Positions 11,559-23,454 of a DNA stretch of 64,000 nt are shown one piece after another. The notes beneath the pieces were generated by a model, which worked only from the letters and a program-made list of their open reading frames with translations, did no database searches and had not been told where the DNA came from. The position numbers and the translations under genes were made by a program. Position 1 is the first letter of the stretch, and every line of letters begins with the position of its first letter. The stretch spans positions 1 through 64,000 of the forward strand of contig MU860097.1 of NCBI GenBank assembly GCA_033296875.1. The letters are read 5' to 3'. Source of the stretch: Achaetomium macrosporum. Its lineage: Eukaryota > Ascomycota > Sordariomycetes > Sordariales > Chaetomiaceae.

Positions 11559-12456
11559 ATGGCTTCGACCGCGATCCGGCCCTCAATGGGCGCCCTCGGG
11601 AGGATATCATCAGCAGGCGCAACAACCGCACCACGCCCTCTCATCAGCACCACGCAGACTGCCTCCCTCTCCACCACCACCGCCCTCCTCAAGCGCCACA
11701 AATACCCCGGCGCGCGAGACAACAAGGACTACAGCAAGACGCGCGGCGAGTCCGCCATACGGCGCACCGGCACCCGCTGGCGGCTGTCCATGTCGGACGA
11801 GCCGCTGCCGAAGCCGGTCCCGCGCGAGCAGCTGCCGGCCATCGAGACGGACCCGGACCACGGCCTGTGGGAGTTCTTTGCCAACCGCACGACCGTCGCC
11901 AACCCGCCCGAGGAGGACGCCAAGCACGGGCGCAGCTGGTCGGTCGAGGAGCTGCGGCACAAGAGCTGGGATGACCTGCACCGGCTGTGGTGGGTGTGCG
12001 TGAAGGAGCGGAATCGGATAGCGACGGCCAATTGGGAGCGGAACAAGAGCAGGCTGGGCTTTGGCGAGGCGGAGGCGCTGGCGAGGGATCGTGAGGTGAG
12101 TTTTGATGATTGGCGGACAAGCAGAGAGGAGGACTGACAGGCTTGTTCGCGTCTAGGTCCGAGCCACGATGCGCGCCATCAAGCATACCCTGACGGAGCG
12201 GTTCTATGCGTGGGAGGACGCCGTGAAGCTGGCGGAGAACGACCCCGAGGTGGATCTCACCGGAGACGGCCCGGCATTTACACCGCGTGACTACCTCGAG
12301 GAAGGAGAGGCGACGGCTGCGGAGGGAGAGCAGCAGCAGCAGGTTGCTGAGGCCGCGGAGGAAACGGCAGAGAAGGCACAACCGGCGCCCGCAGTGACGC
12401 CTGACCCGGCGACGATACCCGTATCCCAGCCGCAAGCAGAAGCCCCAAGGTTATGA
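11559..12456 (+). CDS. mrpl4: mitochondrial large ribosomal subunit protein L4 (uL29m)
   Basis: Exons 11559-12095 and 12157-12456, about 278 residues. The first 45 residues are Ser/Thr/Arg rich and lack acids, as in a mitochondrial presequence. The conserved core follows: a segment with GLWEFFANRT, then GRSWSVEELRHKSWDDLH and LWWVCVKERNR, characteristic of the MRP-L47 family (PF06984). After the intron (phase 0) come VRATMRAIKHTLTERFYAWE and a variable Glu/Gln/Ala-rich tail. In the mitoribosome this is the large-subunit protein homologous to bacterial L29. The start was chosen because it opens the presequence; the frame is open further upstream but only through a non-presequence stretch. Confidence 0.93.
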
Positions 12457-13137
12457 TGAACTCGCCTTGCATCACACAACCATGTATGTACATTTTTGAA
12501 CGGCTATCTCAGACATCGGTTCTGGCGGAGAGACGGGGAGATGCTTGTGTATCATTAACCCTCTCCCGCCGTGCTCCCTCCGTGCCCCTGGCGCGTCGAC
12601 GGCGGCGGTATATCCCCTGTTTGTACAGATAGTGTATTTGAGCATTTTGGGCATACCCGAAGTGGAAATGGCGTCCCAGCTAGGGCCACTGTGTTCAGGA
12701 TGCGCCATAGCTACCGAAATGCTAGGCGATAGTTATGAGCGGCGAGCCCAATATCAAAGCATTAATGAGCCGAGAGACCACCCCCAGACCGCCTGTCCAA
12801 AGCATCGAATCACAGCGGGTTGCCGTAGCTCCAAAGAGGACCAGAGCGGGGCTCTCCACACCCCTCAACAACCTAACCCCCCACCACCTCATGCAACGGG
12901 ATCCAGACTGCTCCCATACCCGGAACCTAATCACAAGCCCGACCCATTCAAAAAAAAGGGATCTAATTTGAACCTGGTGTTCATCAAGTCGCACCTCGAG
13001 CTCCTTGTTCTTTTCTGCGTCTTGCATCTCCCTCTTTGACTTCCTCTGCACGGAAGCTCCCTCGTCCACGGCCGACCTTCCCTCCGAAGCTTCGCTTTCC
13101 GCCTTTCCTACCAACCTGACGCCACTCCTCCTCCACC
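12457..13137. other. intergenic region between MRPL4 and GDI
   Basis: This holds the 3' UTR of the mitoribosomal gene and the promoter and 5' UTR of the GDI gene. A CT-rich stretch precedes the GDI start from about 13010. No gene is visible. Confidence 0.6.
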
Positions 13138-14913
13138 ATGGCCGACGAGATTGCCCCCGAGTACGATGTCATTGTGCTGGGCACAGGGTTGACCGAGTGC
13201 ATCCTGTCCGGTGTGCTCAGTGTCAAAGGGAAGAAGGTGCTGCACATTGACCGCAATGACCACTACGGCGGGTGCGTGCATCGGATCCCCCTGGACCCGG
13301 TCTTGATTCTTTGACGGTTTGGACTGACACCGCCCGCTCTCTCCAGTGAGGCAGCATCGCTCAACCTCGAGGCGGTATGTTATCCTTCGGGCCTGAATCA
13401 CCCATTTCCCCCCTAATATCCGTGCGTGCCCTAGCTCTGACAACATTCGCTTCTTGGACAACAGCTCTTCAAAAAGTATGGCAACTACGCCCCGGGCACC
13501 GAGCCCTGGAAGCAGTACGGCCGCCTAAACGACTGGAACGTCGACCTGGTGCCCAAGTTCCTCATGTCTTCGGGCGAGCTCACCAACATCCTCGTCTCGA
13601 CCGACGTTACCCGCTATCTCGAGTTCAAGCAGGTTGCCGGCAGCTACGTCCAGCAGGGCGCCGGGCCCAAGGCCACCGTCGCCAAGGTGCCTTCAGATGC
13701 CGCCGAGGCCCTCAAGTCGCCCTTGATGGGCATCTTTGAGAAGCGCCGTATGAAGAGCTTCATCGAGTGGGTGGGCCAGTTCGATATCAAGGATCCCGCC
13801 ACGCACAAGGGTTGGTACTCCTCTCCTTCGCCTCCAAGGGAACGGACTAGCTGAATAGGTTCCGCCCATCTCTCAGGCCTCGACATGAGCACCTGCACCA
13901 TGAGGGAGGTCTATGACAAGTTCGGCCTCGAGCCCGGCACCAAGGACTTTGCCGGCCACGCCATGGCCCTTTACTCGTCCGACGCCTACCTGGACGTTAA
14001 GGGCGGTGCCCCCGAGGCCATCGAGCGCCTCCGCTTGTATGGCAACAGCGTGGCCCGCTACGGCAAGTCGCCCTACATCTACCCGCTCTACGGCCTGGGC
14101 GAGCTGCCGCAGGGCTTCGCCCGCCTCAGCGCCATCTACGGCGGCACCTACATGCTGAACACCAGCGTCGAGGAGATCGTGTACGAAGGCGAGAAGGCGG
14201 TAGGCATCAAGGCCACCATGCGCGGCATTGAGCCCGAGATGAAGTTCGAGACGCGCGCCAAGACCATCATCGGCGACCCGAGCTACTTCCCGGGCAAGGT
14301 CCGCGTCGTCGGTCACGTCCTCCGCGCCATCTGCATTCTCAAGCACCCGCTCGCCAGCACCAACGACAGCGACTCGTGCCAGATCATCATCCCACAGTCG
14401 CAGGTCGGCCGCAAGAACGGTACGTATTTCTATTCTCACTGGCCCTTCCCTCTCATAGTTTCATCTCCTGACCGCCTACGACTAGACATCTACATTGCCT
14501 GCGTCTCCTCGGCCCACAACGTCTGCCCTAAGGGGTACTGGATCGCCATCGTGTCCACCATCGCCGAGACCTCGGCGAACCACCACCTGGAGCTGGCGCC
14601 CGGCATTGAGCGCCTCGGCAAGATCGAGGAGCAGTTCATGGTGAGCCTCCCTCCCTCCCCTTTCCAAAAAGACCCTTAGTCTCCTTGACTGACAGTGAGT
14701 ACTAACACTTGCTGATGCCAGGGCCCTCCCATCCCGCTGTACGAGCCCCTCGAGGACGGCCGCAAGGACAACATCTTCATCTCCAGGAGCTACGACGCCA
14801 GCAGCCACTTCGAGAGCACCACCGACGACGTCAAGGATATCTACAAGCGCATCACCGGTGAGGAGCTGGTGGTCGAGGGGCTCAGGGAGGGTATCCAGGT
14901 TGCTGCGGAGTAA
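13138..14913 (+). CDS. gdi1: Rab GDP-dissociation inhibitor
   Basis: Six exons: 13138-13271, 13347-13374, 13465-13810, 13877-14419, 14486-14640 and 14722-14913, about 465 residues, as usual for the family. The N-terminus carries the dinucleotide-fold signature VLGTGLTECILSG; the conserved Rab-binding region follows (KFLMSSGELTNILVSTDVTR), then YIYPLYGLGELPQGFARLSA and the late segment DIYIACVSSAHNVCPKGYW. The protein extracts GDP-bound Rab GTPases from membranes and keeps them soluble, so it is needed for all Rab-driven vesicle traffic. All phases agree across the five introns. The second exon is only 28 nt. Most introns sit in the N-terminal half, as is common in this gene. It is cytosolic and expected to be essential. 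Confidence 0.96.
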
Positions 14914-15723
14914 AATCAGCGGAGACGAAGGGAAAGGAAAGAAGGGGAAAGAAAAGAAAAAGTGAAGGATAGGGAGGGATGGTGGTGGTGGTGGGTGTTG
15001 GTATATTAGGAATAATACACATATGTCAAGCCAGTTGAACTGCGTGAATTCCGGGTTTCTTCTACCCCATGAGCTACTTGACAGGATACCAGTGAGCTTG
15101 ACGATGGTAAGAGGTGGTCCTGGACACTGTATCTGATGTGTTTGCACTGGTTGTAGTATATGTGCTGATGTGCTGCCCACTCACCGAACGGGATGCGTCC
15201 ATCAAGAGCGAGACAGCAGGCATATTGCAAAAGAGGTAACGATACATAAGGCAGTCAACTCCCTACGCAACCATGCTACATTCATTCAGGAGGGATGCAA
15301 GGCACACTCAGTTAACCGATCCTTACCACCATAACCCATATCAGCCAGCTAGGCAAAGAAGCTGGGGTGGAGAAACTGAGATCAGAACCGACCAGATCCA
15401 TTAATGCCAGAACGCCAGAAGCACACACCAGAGATATCGACATGGTGATGGACAGACATGGGCCATCTTCTCGCTTCCTTCCCTCCCTAAAAGGCAATTT
15501 CCTTTCCTTTACCTTGCTTCCCTGCCTTGCCACATCACAGCCCCTTGCAAACCTCTCCACACCGACTTCGCCACGGCATCCTTCCATGCCTGCAGAGGCG
15601 CGCAGATGTTTCCTGAAAGGACCATGTACGCGCAAATAGGTAACGTAGGCACGCTTGATATTGCAAAGATATCTCACCACCAGCTGTCTAGCAACCGCCA
15701 AAGAACACGAGTGACACGAGCCC
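14914..15723. other. intergenic region between convergent GDI and NOG1
   Basis: It contains the 3' UTRs of the two convergent genes. A purine-rich GAAAG/GGT stretch lies at about 14920-15000. No coding sequence or RNA gene is seen. Confidence 0.6.
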
Positions 15724-18606
15724 TCAGCGGCGACTGGTCTTGCCAATCGTGCGCTTTCCAGAGAACTGTCATAAGAAACAACGCGTTAGCCACAGGTGCT
15801 ACAATATGATATGGGCTCTGTCGATCGACTGAAGAACTTACCAGATGCTTCGGCATAGCCGCTGCAATATGCCTGTCGGCCTCGCCCTGCCTCGCCATGC
15901 GGTTCATCTTGCGCTGGCTGAGCTTGGCCTGCCGCTCGGCCGCCGTCCGCGCCGTCGCGTCCTGCACGCCGTCCTCGCGGCGGTTGGTGGCCGCCACCGA
16001 GCGGGCGCGGCTGGCCGACCGCAGGCGCTGCTTGTTGGACGGCGCCTCGTCGACGTCCATGGCGTCCGGATCGGCCGTCCCCGCGCGGCTGCGCGTGACA
16101 GACCGTCCGCGCGTCGGCTGCACGACCTGCGACCGCGCCCGCAGCCCGATGGACTCGGTGTCGACGCCGAGCTGGTCGAGGTGGTCTTCGAGCTGGGAGA
16201 AGGGCCTCTTCTGATTCTTGCGTGGTATTATGGCGCGGTTCTTGAGGGACTTGCGCATCTTGGCCTCGTTGCGGATCAGCTTGTGCTTTTCACGAATGTA
16301 CTCGGCCTTCTGCAGCACTTCCTCCTCGGACTCGTCGTCAATGTCCGAGTCCGACTCGTAGAAGCCTTCCTTTTCCAGCCTCTCTTCCTCCTCCTCGAGA
16401 GCCGCGAGCTTAGCGTCGATATCCGGGTCGACGTAATCGTAGACGTTCTTGCCGTCGTAGATTTCGGGGATCTTGTCGTACTTCCACGACGGGTCTGCCA
16501 GGATGTAGTCTTTCCTGAGATCGACGTTGTAGACACCGGCGCCGCCATTCGCCTCCTCGACGTCTCTCGCCAGAATCCTCCTCTCAGGATCGTTCTTGTC
16601 GTACTTCTTGAGGCTCTTGACAGCTTCTGGGATAAATGTCTCCCTTGTGACACCGTCCATCGGCTGGGCAACATGAATCCGAGCCATGACCTCGCTAAGG
16701 CGAGATCCAAGGGCACCATTGCTTGCGGTACCGGCTTTGAGCTTCTGTGATACCCGCTCGGCAAGCAGCCGCTCGCAGACGTGGTTCTTGACGTCCTGCA
16801 CACCGTCCTGCGTGGCGCAAGAAGCGCGCAGCAGTTCCACATCGCCCGACTTTGTCAGATCCTGCAACTCAGCCTGCATCTCCGGCTCCAAATCCTCGAA
16901 GGCCTTGATGTCCATCTTGTTCAACACGATAAAGACCATCTTGTTGGCGAAGAGCGGCTTTATGGACCTGAAGAGGTTGCACTGGGCCGAGAGTGAATAG
17001 CCACATTGCTCGCTGTGTGTTGTCAGAAATCGGACGTACAATGAGATGTCAGAAGAGGCTATGACATACCTAATATCGATAAAGAAGAGGACTGCAGCTC
17101 TGAGATGAGCGAGAGCCGTGACGCTCTGCATTTCGATCGTATTCATCTCTTCTAGCGGGTGATCGAGACTGTTTAGGTTAGCGGTGACATAAGGCCAGGG
17201 CCCAGGGGTAAAGCAGTGAGGTTCTGCTTGGGTCGTGGTATCGGAAAGCGGAGCGAGTTTAGACGTACATTCCCGGTGTGTCTATTACTTGATAGCGAAG
17301 GTCTGCAGCCAAAGATGTTAGCTATTGCGGAATAAAGGAGAGTTTCCCTTTCACAACACGTACATTTGTAGTCGAGATGACCAACAAACTGTTATTACAC
17401 CTTATTGTTAGTAAACCAGTTGCCAAAACTGGTTGGAGGTACTTAGGACATACCAAACTCTTCGTTGTCTACTCTTCTGTTAGCATTGTCCACACTATCG
17501 CGGCGGCGAGCATAACTTACGAAAGCATAAGGCTCAACTGGCGTATCAGCCCGAGTCACTGAGCGGACGAAGGAGCTCTTCCCGACGTTCGGGAAGCCAG
17601 CGACAAGGAGAGTACGTGTGGTCGGGTTGATATCGGGTAACCTAGCCAAGTGCTGGCGAACCTGGTCGAGGTACTGAAGGGGGTCCTTTAACCGCTTGAT
17701 GAGAGTGGCCATACGACCCAGGGCGGCCCTCTTGAGCTGCTTGCACTGGTACAAGCTTTGCGCGTACTAAACCGCGTATCAACGCCTCGTTCCACGGGGA
17801 TATGGAAAGGTCCAAGTGCCTCGGTATACCTTCAGTAGGCGGACATAATCCCGGCAGATAGTCTCGATTAAGTGCTTCGCCGTCGAGACCTGCCCAAGAG
17901 CCACCTTGAAATGATCGGCATCTGCCCCAAGCCATCAGCATCAGCGATCCAATCATAGCCCTCACTCCCGAATGTCTCCCAATGTCCAGCGGAAGCTCAC
18001 CATATAGGATGTTCATCAAGTCGCGGTGGAAGGGATGCTGATCCGTGAGGACCGGGAAGCTCGAGACAATCTGGCCAAACTTTTCGCTGCATGTTTCCTG
18101 CGTGAATCTGGATGTCGTCAGTTAGCGCCTCGGTCTGGGGAGAGCATCGTCGCCATGTCTGCCGGAGAACACGGGTATGTTTAGGCGGTAGTGCTGCACT
18201 CGACGAGCCGGGAATACTGACTTGACCTTGCGGGTGTAGAAAGCTCGAATCCTGCTGACTGTTTGGTATTGAAGTCAGCAAACGCCCTCAAGCCAAAGCA
18301 ACAACTTCCCCAATGGAGCAACATACTCTTGAATCCAGCGCGGACTTGAATGGTGTTGCGAGTCGGTCAGCATCTCACCACATTGTCGCCGTTGCAAACA
18401 TACTCTGAGTCGGCAATCGCCTCTGCGTCCGCCTGAAATGTTGTCAGCTTGCATTGCCGTTGTAGTGCTAGGCGAGTCTCTACTTACGATAGGACAATGT
18501 CAATGAATTCCTGCGCCCTGTAAAAAACTGTCAGCTTTGTCGCAAACAGTGTATAAGGCATAGCAGGTCCTTACGTCGGCACAGGCGCGATATCCTTCCA
18601 GGTCAT
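15724..18606 (-). CDS. nog1: nucleolar GTP-binding protein 1 (60S ribosome assembly GTPase)
   Basis: Fourteen exons give about 658 residues (yeast Nog1 is about 647): 18606-18575, 18517-18488, 18432-18404, 18344-18327, 18258-18222, 18107-18001, 17921-17830, 17766-17521, 17468-17454, 17388-17364, 17302-17269, 17168-17070, 17012-15842 and 15765-15724. Every junction keeps phase and the summed length is a multiple of three. G motifs are clear: G1 GFPNVGKSS (about 172-180), G3 DTPG (about 218), G4 NKMD (about 286). The C-terminal third is rich in Arg, Lys, Glu and Ser and ends in GKRTIGKTSRR. Nog1 acts on pre-60S particles in the nucleolus and cytoplasm. Two exons are only 15 and 18 nt. The promoter is shared with URA5, with about 350 bases between start codons. 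Confidence 0.95.
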
Positions 18607-18955
18607 GGCGGGCAACTCGGTTGGGTACTGCCCGGAGCTGGCGAGGGACGTGTCTGGAGTTGTCGGCGGGGCGGTGTCGATTTGCGTCCTCCCAAGTCGC
18701 CCGAAATATTTTTTTGCTGGCCGCACATATTTCCGGCTTGTCGATAAGATAAGGAAGGCGGTGAGCCATATCAGAATCCGCCCAAAGCATCGAAATGTGG
18801 GGCTGATACAGACCACACCCCCACTATACCAAGACCCCGCCATGAAATTCACGATGCCCGTGGAGGGGAAAGGAGCCTTGAAGCGGCCGTGGGAGGCAGT
18901 CAACGAAATTACCTCACTCGGGCCTTACTTTCCCTTGAAGAACGCCTCACCGAAG
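18607..18955. promoter_or_regulatory. bidirectional promoter of NOG1 and URA5
   Basis: Only 349 bases separate the divergent start codons of NOG1 (minus strand, 18606) and URA5 (plus strand, 18956), so both promoters and 5' UTRs must fit here. In-frame ATG codons upstream of the URA5 start (at 18841 and 18854) could lengthen that protein, but the family normally starts near 18956. No specific factor site can be named. Confidence 0.6.
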
Positions 18956-19657
18956 ATGACCTCCCTCGCGCCCTACAAAGCCGATTTCCTCCGCGCCGCC
19001 CTGTCAGGCGGCGTTCTGAAATTCGGCAGCTTCGAGCTCAAGTCGAAGCGCATCTCGCCCTACTTCTTCAACGCCGGCGACTTCTACCGCGCCGACCTGC
19101 TCGAGTCGATCGCGACCGCCTACGCCAAGACCATCATCGAAGCCCACAAGTCGGGCGCCCTCGACTTTGACGTCGTCTTCGGCCCCGCCTACAAGGGCAT
19201 TCCGCTCGCCACGGCAACCACCATCAAGCTGGGCCAGCTGGACGCGGCCACCTACGGCAGCACGTGCTATTCGTTCGACCGCAAGGAGGCCAAGGACCAC
19301 GGGGAGGGTGGCAACATTGTCGGTGCTCCGCTCAAGGGGAAGAGGGTGCTCATTGTGGACGATGTGATCACGGCCGGCACGGCGAAGCGGGAGGCGATTG
19401 CCAAGATTGAAAAAGAGGGTGGTGTAGTGGCGGGCATTGTTGTTGCCCTTGATCGCATGGAGAAGCTGCCGTCGCCGGACGGAGACGATAGCAAGCCGAT
19501 GCCGAGCGCCATCGGCGAGTTGAGAAAGGAGTATGGCCTGCCCATCTTCGCGATCCTCACGCTGGACGACATTATTGAGGGCATGAAGGGGCTAGCCTCG
19601 GAGGAGGATATCGGGAGGACGGAGGAGTATCGAGCCAAGTACAAGGCGAGTGATTGA
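18956..19657 (+). CDS. ura5: orotate phosphoribosyltransferase
   Basis: A single exon of 233 residues, the usual length for fungal OPRTase. It joins orotate to PRPP to make orotidine 5'-monophosphate, the fifth step of de novo pyrimidine synthesis, in the cytosol. Landmarks are KFGSFELKSKRISPYFFNAG near the start, VVFGPAYKGIPLATA in the middle, and the PRPP-binding loop VLIVDDVITAGTA near residue 130. The start MTSLAPYKADFLRAA matches the usual family N-terminus; a longer frame reaches upstream through 18841 but that part does not look like OPRTase. No intron. Loss of the gene in fungi gives uracil auxotrophy and 5-fluoroorotate resistance (family knowledge). Confidence 0.96.
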   Translation: MTSLAPYKADFLRAALSGGVLKFGSFELKSKRISPYFFNAGDFYRADLLESIATAYAKTIIEAHKSGALDFDVVFGPAYKGIPLATATTIKLGQLDAATYGSTCYSFDRKEAKDHGEGGNIVGAPLKGKRVLIVDDVITAGTAKREAIAKIEKEGGVVAGIVVALDRMEKLPSPDGDDSKPMPSAIGELRKEYGLPIFAILTLDDIIEGMKGLASEEDIGRTEEYRAKYKASD

Positions 19658-20261
19658 AATAAATCAAAGTAACATATTCATGAGTAACCGCTGTGGATGT
19701 TCAATGCTTCAGGGTTATGGCCCCTCCTCCCCTAGATCAGGGGATGCAGCGCTAAGTAGTGTGATCCTACTTTTCTAGTAAGTACAGTACATCCTCTATG
19801 CGGCCGAGGGCTTGAGAAGACCGTAACAGAGAGCCGGTGCGGAGATAGAAGGCCAGCAGATCGCCTTCCGACTCGATAATACCACCCTCAGTCGTCGTAA
19901 TCTACCTCTACCCGACCTGTCTCGATCCGAGGAGATGAATACGATGACTCGCTTTGAGGGCAATTCGGCGACTCCTTCAGTGACTCGAAGGTCGGGGTGA
20001 ATCCGATGGCTCGCTTAATGGAGGGGGTGAATCCGATGACTCGCTTTGAGGGGAATTCAGTGACTCCTTCGGTGACCCGAGTTGACGGGATGAAGATGGT
20101 GGTTCGCTGTGGGAGCGTGAATCCTGTGACTCCTTTTGAGGAGGTGAACATGGTGATGCCGTTAGACGGTGTGAAACCTCCAAGTCGCCGGCGGCAAGGA
20201 GCACAGCCCTGTGATAACATAACAAGCACCGTCGTCCCTTTCGCGGTGAGGCGCGCGCCTT
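19658..20261. other. intergenic region with minisatellite
   Basis: This separates the convergent URA5 and GNAT acetyltransferase genes. About 240 bases of it form a degenerate minisatellite, listed separately. A minus-strand frame through the repeat (19888-20229) gives a repeating GFTPS/IGFTPS peptide but starts without ATG. Confidence 0.6.
19937..20180. repeat. degenerate 27-nt tandem repeat (minisatellite)
   Basis: About eight diverged units resemble GTGAATCCGATGACTCGC followed by TTTGAGGGG, mostly 27 nt and some 30-36 nt. Clear units start near 19937, 20000, 20030, 20095, 20122 and 20149. Nearly all spacings are multiples of three. Confidence 0.75.
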
Positions 20262-21300
20262 CTAAGCAGGCGCTTTCGGCGGTGGTATATCATAAACCTA
20301 AAGTACTCGATCAGGCCCAAGTCCACAAACAAGGGCTCAAGGACAAGTGCATAGGATGCTTACCATGTCGTGCCAGCCGCCGCCTCCAAACTGCGCTTTG
20401 CTCTCCCCGAGATGCTTGAAGCCAAATCGTTCATAGTAAGAGACGAGGTGCTGCAAAGTTCAGTCAACCGGTCCAACACTCTCATACAAGCCAGAAAGAT
20501 ACTCACGTCTTGGCATATCAGGGCGACCCTGTTTACCACGCCATAGCTCCTCATCTGATCCAGATATGCCTTCATAATCATCTGCCCAATGCCACACTGC
20601 TGCAGTCGTGGCAGCACAGCTAGCGAATGCAGCCCGACCGTCTTTCCACTCGCTTGGTGCCCGACCTCGGCCGCCCGAGACTTCCGGCTGCGCCAGTCCT
20701 TGGGGTAGTCCATGTCAGAATCGGTGACGATGTCCCCGCTGCATCGCGACGACACGATATGGGCGAGCAGCACGCTCACAGCACCATCAGCCCTGCCGGT
20801 TTCGACGGGTTTTGCATGTGGGAGGGTTTGGATGCCTAGGTCGTTGGCGCGCTCTGGAATGACAGTGAGGAAGATCCCCAGGCTGAGTTCGGGGCAGACG
20901 GTGAGGCGGTATTCAAGCTAGATAATGGGGGAATGGTCACGTTAGCGCTTGTGGCCTGATAGATCCAAGACGCTGGGTGAGGGGATGGACCTGCCTTCTC
21001 GGGTGATGCGCGGTGCTCGGGATTGGGGAAACACGCGTTCTCCAATGCAATACAAGAATCGAGATCGGAGATGGTTAAGGGCCTGATAAATGGCACGAAC
21101 TCCGTGATGAAAGGGAGGGCTTGTCGGAGTCGGGATTCGGGGCTATCCTTGGCAGCCCGTCTCTTTTGGCTCAGCATCTTCTGAAGCTCAGCAAAGTCAC
21201 CATCGACGTCCGACGATTCGTCAACAGCTTGGTCGCTTTCCCGGGAAGGACTAGGGTGAGGACTCAATTCTTCCGATCCTTCTCTCTCGGAACTTGCCAT
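20262..21300 (-). CDS. GNAT-family acetyltransferase, AANAT-like
   Basis: Exons 21300-20995, 20917-20507, 20450-20364 and 20297-20262, about 279 residues. After an acidic, Ser-rich N-terminal part of about 90 residues comes an acetyltransferase fold: FIRPLTISDLDSCIALENACF, then YRLTVCPELSLGIFL, the acetyl-CoA motif region HSLAVLPRLQQCGIGQMIM, and the late motif HLVSYYERFGF with GGGGWHDM. These resemble fungal relatives of serotonin/arylalkylamine N-acetyltransferase. It probably acetylates a small amine; the substrate is unknown. The first intron appears to use a GC donor (GC-AG), since only that junction joins PEK to LEYRL in frame. The fourth exon codes 11 residues. The frame is open upstream of 21300 but without another ATG. 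Confidence 0.82.
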
Positions 21301-23454
21301 ATCCGTATCCAGAGCTGAACCTGAGTTGCGCTGTAGCTGAGCTTTGTCAGGTAAATTCCGGGCCACGTCCTCTTCGGTTGAGCTGCTGTCGGGACAGAGT
21401 GCCAAACGGGCTCAGAATATGAGTGACTTTAGGTTGAAATTTGAATGGTGTATGCCGCGAGATGCTGTCGGACAGGTCGGTATGAGATCCGCAGTGTCGA
21501 GGAATGACACCAGAAGACTGACAGGATCTTAGTTCGATTTGTTCCCGGTTTGTCTTCCACCACCACAAAACGGCGGATAAAACAAGGATAACTCGCTGCA
21601 GAATAGCCTCTTCGTAAGATGCACTTTAAAGAATCTGTTGTTGCTGGCTTAGGGTGTTCGGTTGCTGGTGATTGAGGGCACGCCGAGCTTGTGCAATATC
21701 ATACATAGGTGATGAGTTGGTAAGGGCAGCTTGAAAACCCTGCACACTTGATACCTTAGAGCTGAAATTGTAATAATGCAACAATGATTCTGCATCTGCC
21801 TCACGGCTCATACTTGATGGTGTTGCGTTTTGGGAAGCTACCGACGTTAAGTGCTTTTAGTTGACAGCCGTACCCTAGTGGAAGCTGCGAGCCTATCACA
21901 TGCTGCAGATGTTGGATGTTAGTGGGGACAACATGCCCGGTTAGAAGAGGCTAGAAGAAGTGTAGCTGCAGGAACGGCCCAGTGGGTTGTGCTAACTTTC
22001 GCTAACTCCGGGGTAGGTGGAGTGTGTTCGGTGCTGGCATTCAGGTCAAAGCTCCACTGCGTGGGGTAGCGTTGCTCTTCCTGACGTCACCCACGGGGAG
22101 CTCTGGAACATCTGCACTTTGGAGCAGGCACGACGGACTCCCGTCTGTATGAGCTCCGGATACCTCAAAGGTAGAGTAAGAAATGTACCCAATCAACTAA
22201 AGCAGATTCTGCAGTAGATGATCGAAATCGTGGTGCATTAGCGCTGGTAGTGCATGTAAGAGCTGGAGATCGGCCTAGGGACCGATCACGAATAGAGCTT
22301 GGTCGAGAACACCGTTCCGCCCAATGCCAAGTACCCATGGAACCGAGCCGGGACGAGTGAAGGTGGGCACGTTTGCATTGGACAACTCACCGAAAACGTC
22401 TGTACGGATCCGTACAGTAGTACTCCATAGGTTGGACGCGCTGCAGATCGCCTCATCCACAATCGGCTTGGGTATATGAGGAAAGAAACCTATGGTCTTC
22501 TCACCGGTTAATATGGCAGGAAGCCTCTCAATTGCCTAACTACAATACAGGGTGCTGCACACTGTAGGTTGCTCCTGCACCAAGCCGCTGAGACAGCAGG
22601 TGGCCTTGCTGAGGTGGGGAGAGACCAGTCGAGTTCCGGCCCGGCTCTCGAGCCTCCCTCAAGCGGAAGGGTGCATCCCGTGGTGGTGAACAACCTTAGC
22701 TCTTGGGGTTTGGCTTGCACCCTCCGACTCAAAAATAGCCGTACAAACAGGGATGAGCAGAACTCGTGGCTGTAATCAGCTCCATAATGCAGCGTTTCGC
22801 CTTTCAGAGAAACACCCCCTTTGCATCAAGCTGCCGAGACATCTCAAACCACTGCCCTGCCTGGTGTGGCGTTGATTCGTCATTCACCAACTGCCTGCAC
22901 ATATTACCCTTGGCTTACACATCTCCCTCGGCGATCTTCTAGAGAGTTCCATCTCGAGAAATTCCGGAGAGACATAAATACCCGTCTTGAACGTAGGCGT
23001 GCGTTTGGAATGGTGCTGTTGATGAGAAATTTGAGGTGTTGGAAGTGAGAATGAGATCAAAATCTGTCCCGTCGGGTTTGTTTGTCAACTTGACCTGAAG
23101 TGCCCCACATCCCGGCATCCCCGCGGCCTTCTAAGCTCTTAGCTTCAACTGCACTGGAAGAGCAATAAACGGCGTTTCTGATCAGCGGTGGCCTAGGCCC
23201 ACCAAAACCTCAGGTAGCGGCCCGCGGCTCTTGTCGGCCCCACTGAGCCTCTCTCACCGCGTCCGGAGCTCTCTCCATTTCTTCAGACGGGAGCCCCGCG
23301 TTCGTCAGACGTCGGTGAGCCACTCCGCACTTATCACCAGCCTCTGCTTGCAAAGCGACACGGTCAAGCACCCCTTTTCCGTTTCTTCTTCCTTCATTCC
23401 CAGCTGCTTCGCCGTTATCTGGGTCTACCAAGACCGGATCTCTGAAACCGCAAA
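21301..23454. other. intergenic region, no gene seen
   Basis: About 2.1 kb between the start of the GNAT gene (minus) and the start of DDI1 (plus). It holds both promoters. Short frames have mixed third bases and mostly lack ATG. No tRNA or repeat was recognised. Confidence 0.55.

Noticed and set aside
15845..16750. 301-codon plus-strand frame
   Set aside because: It is antisense to the large NOG1 exon, whose identity is certain; it arises from GC-rich third positions.
21300..21405. Longer N-terminus for the GNAT acetyltransferase
   Set aside because: The extra 35 codons begin with TTG, not ATG; the first ATG is at 21300.
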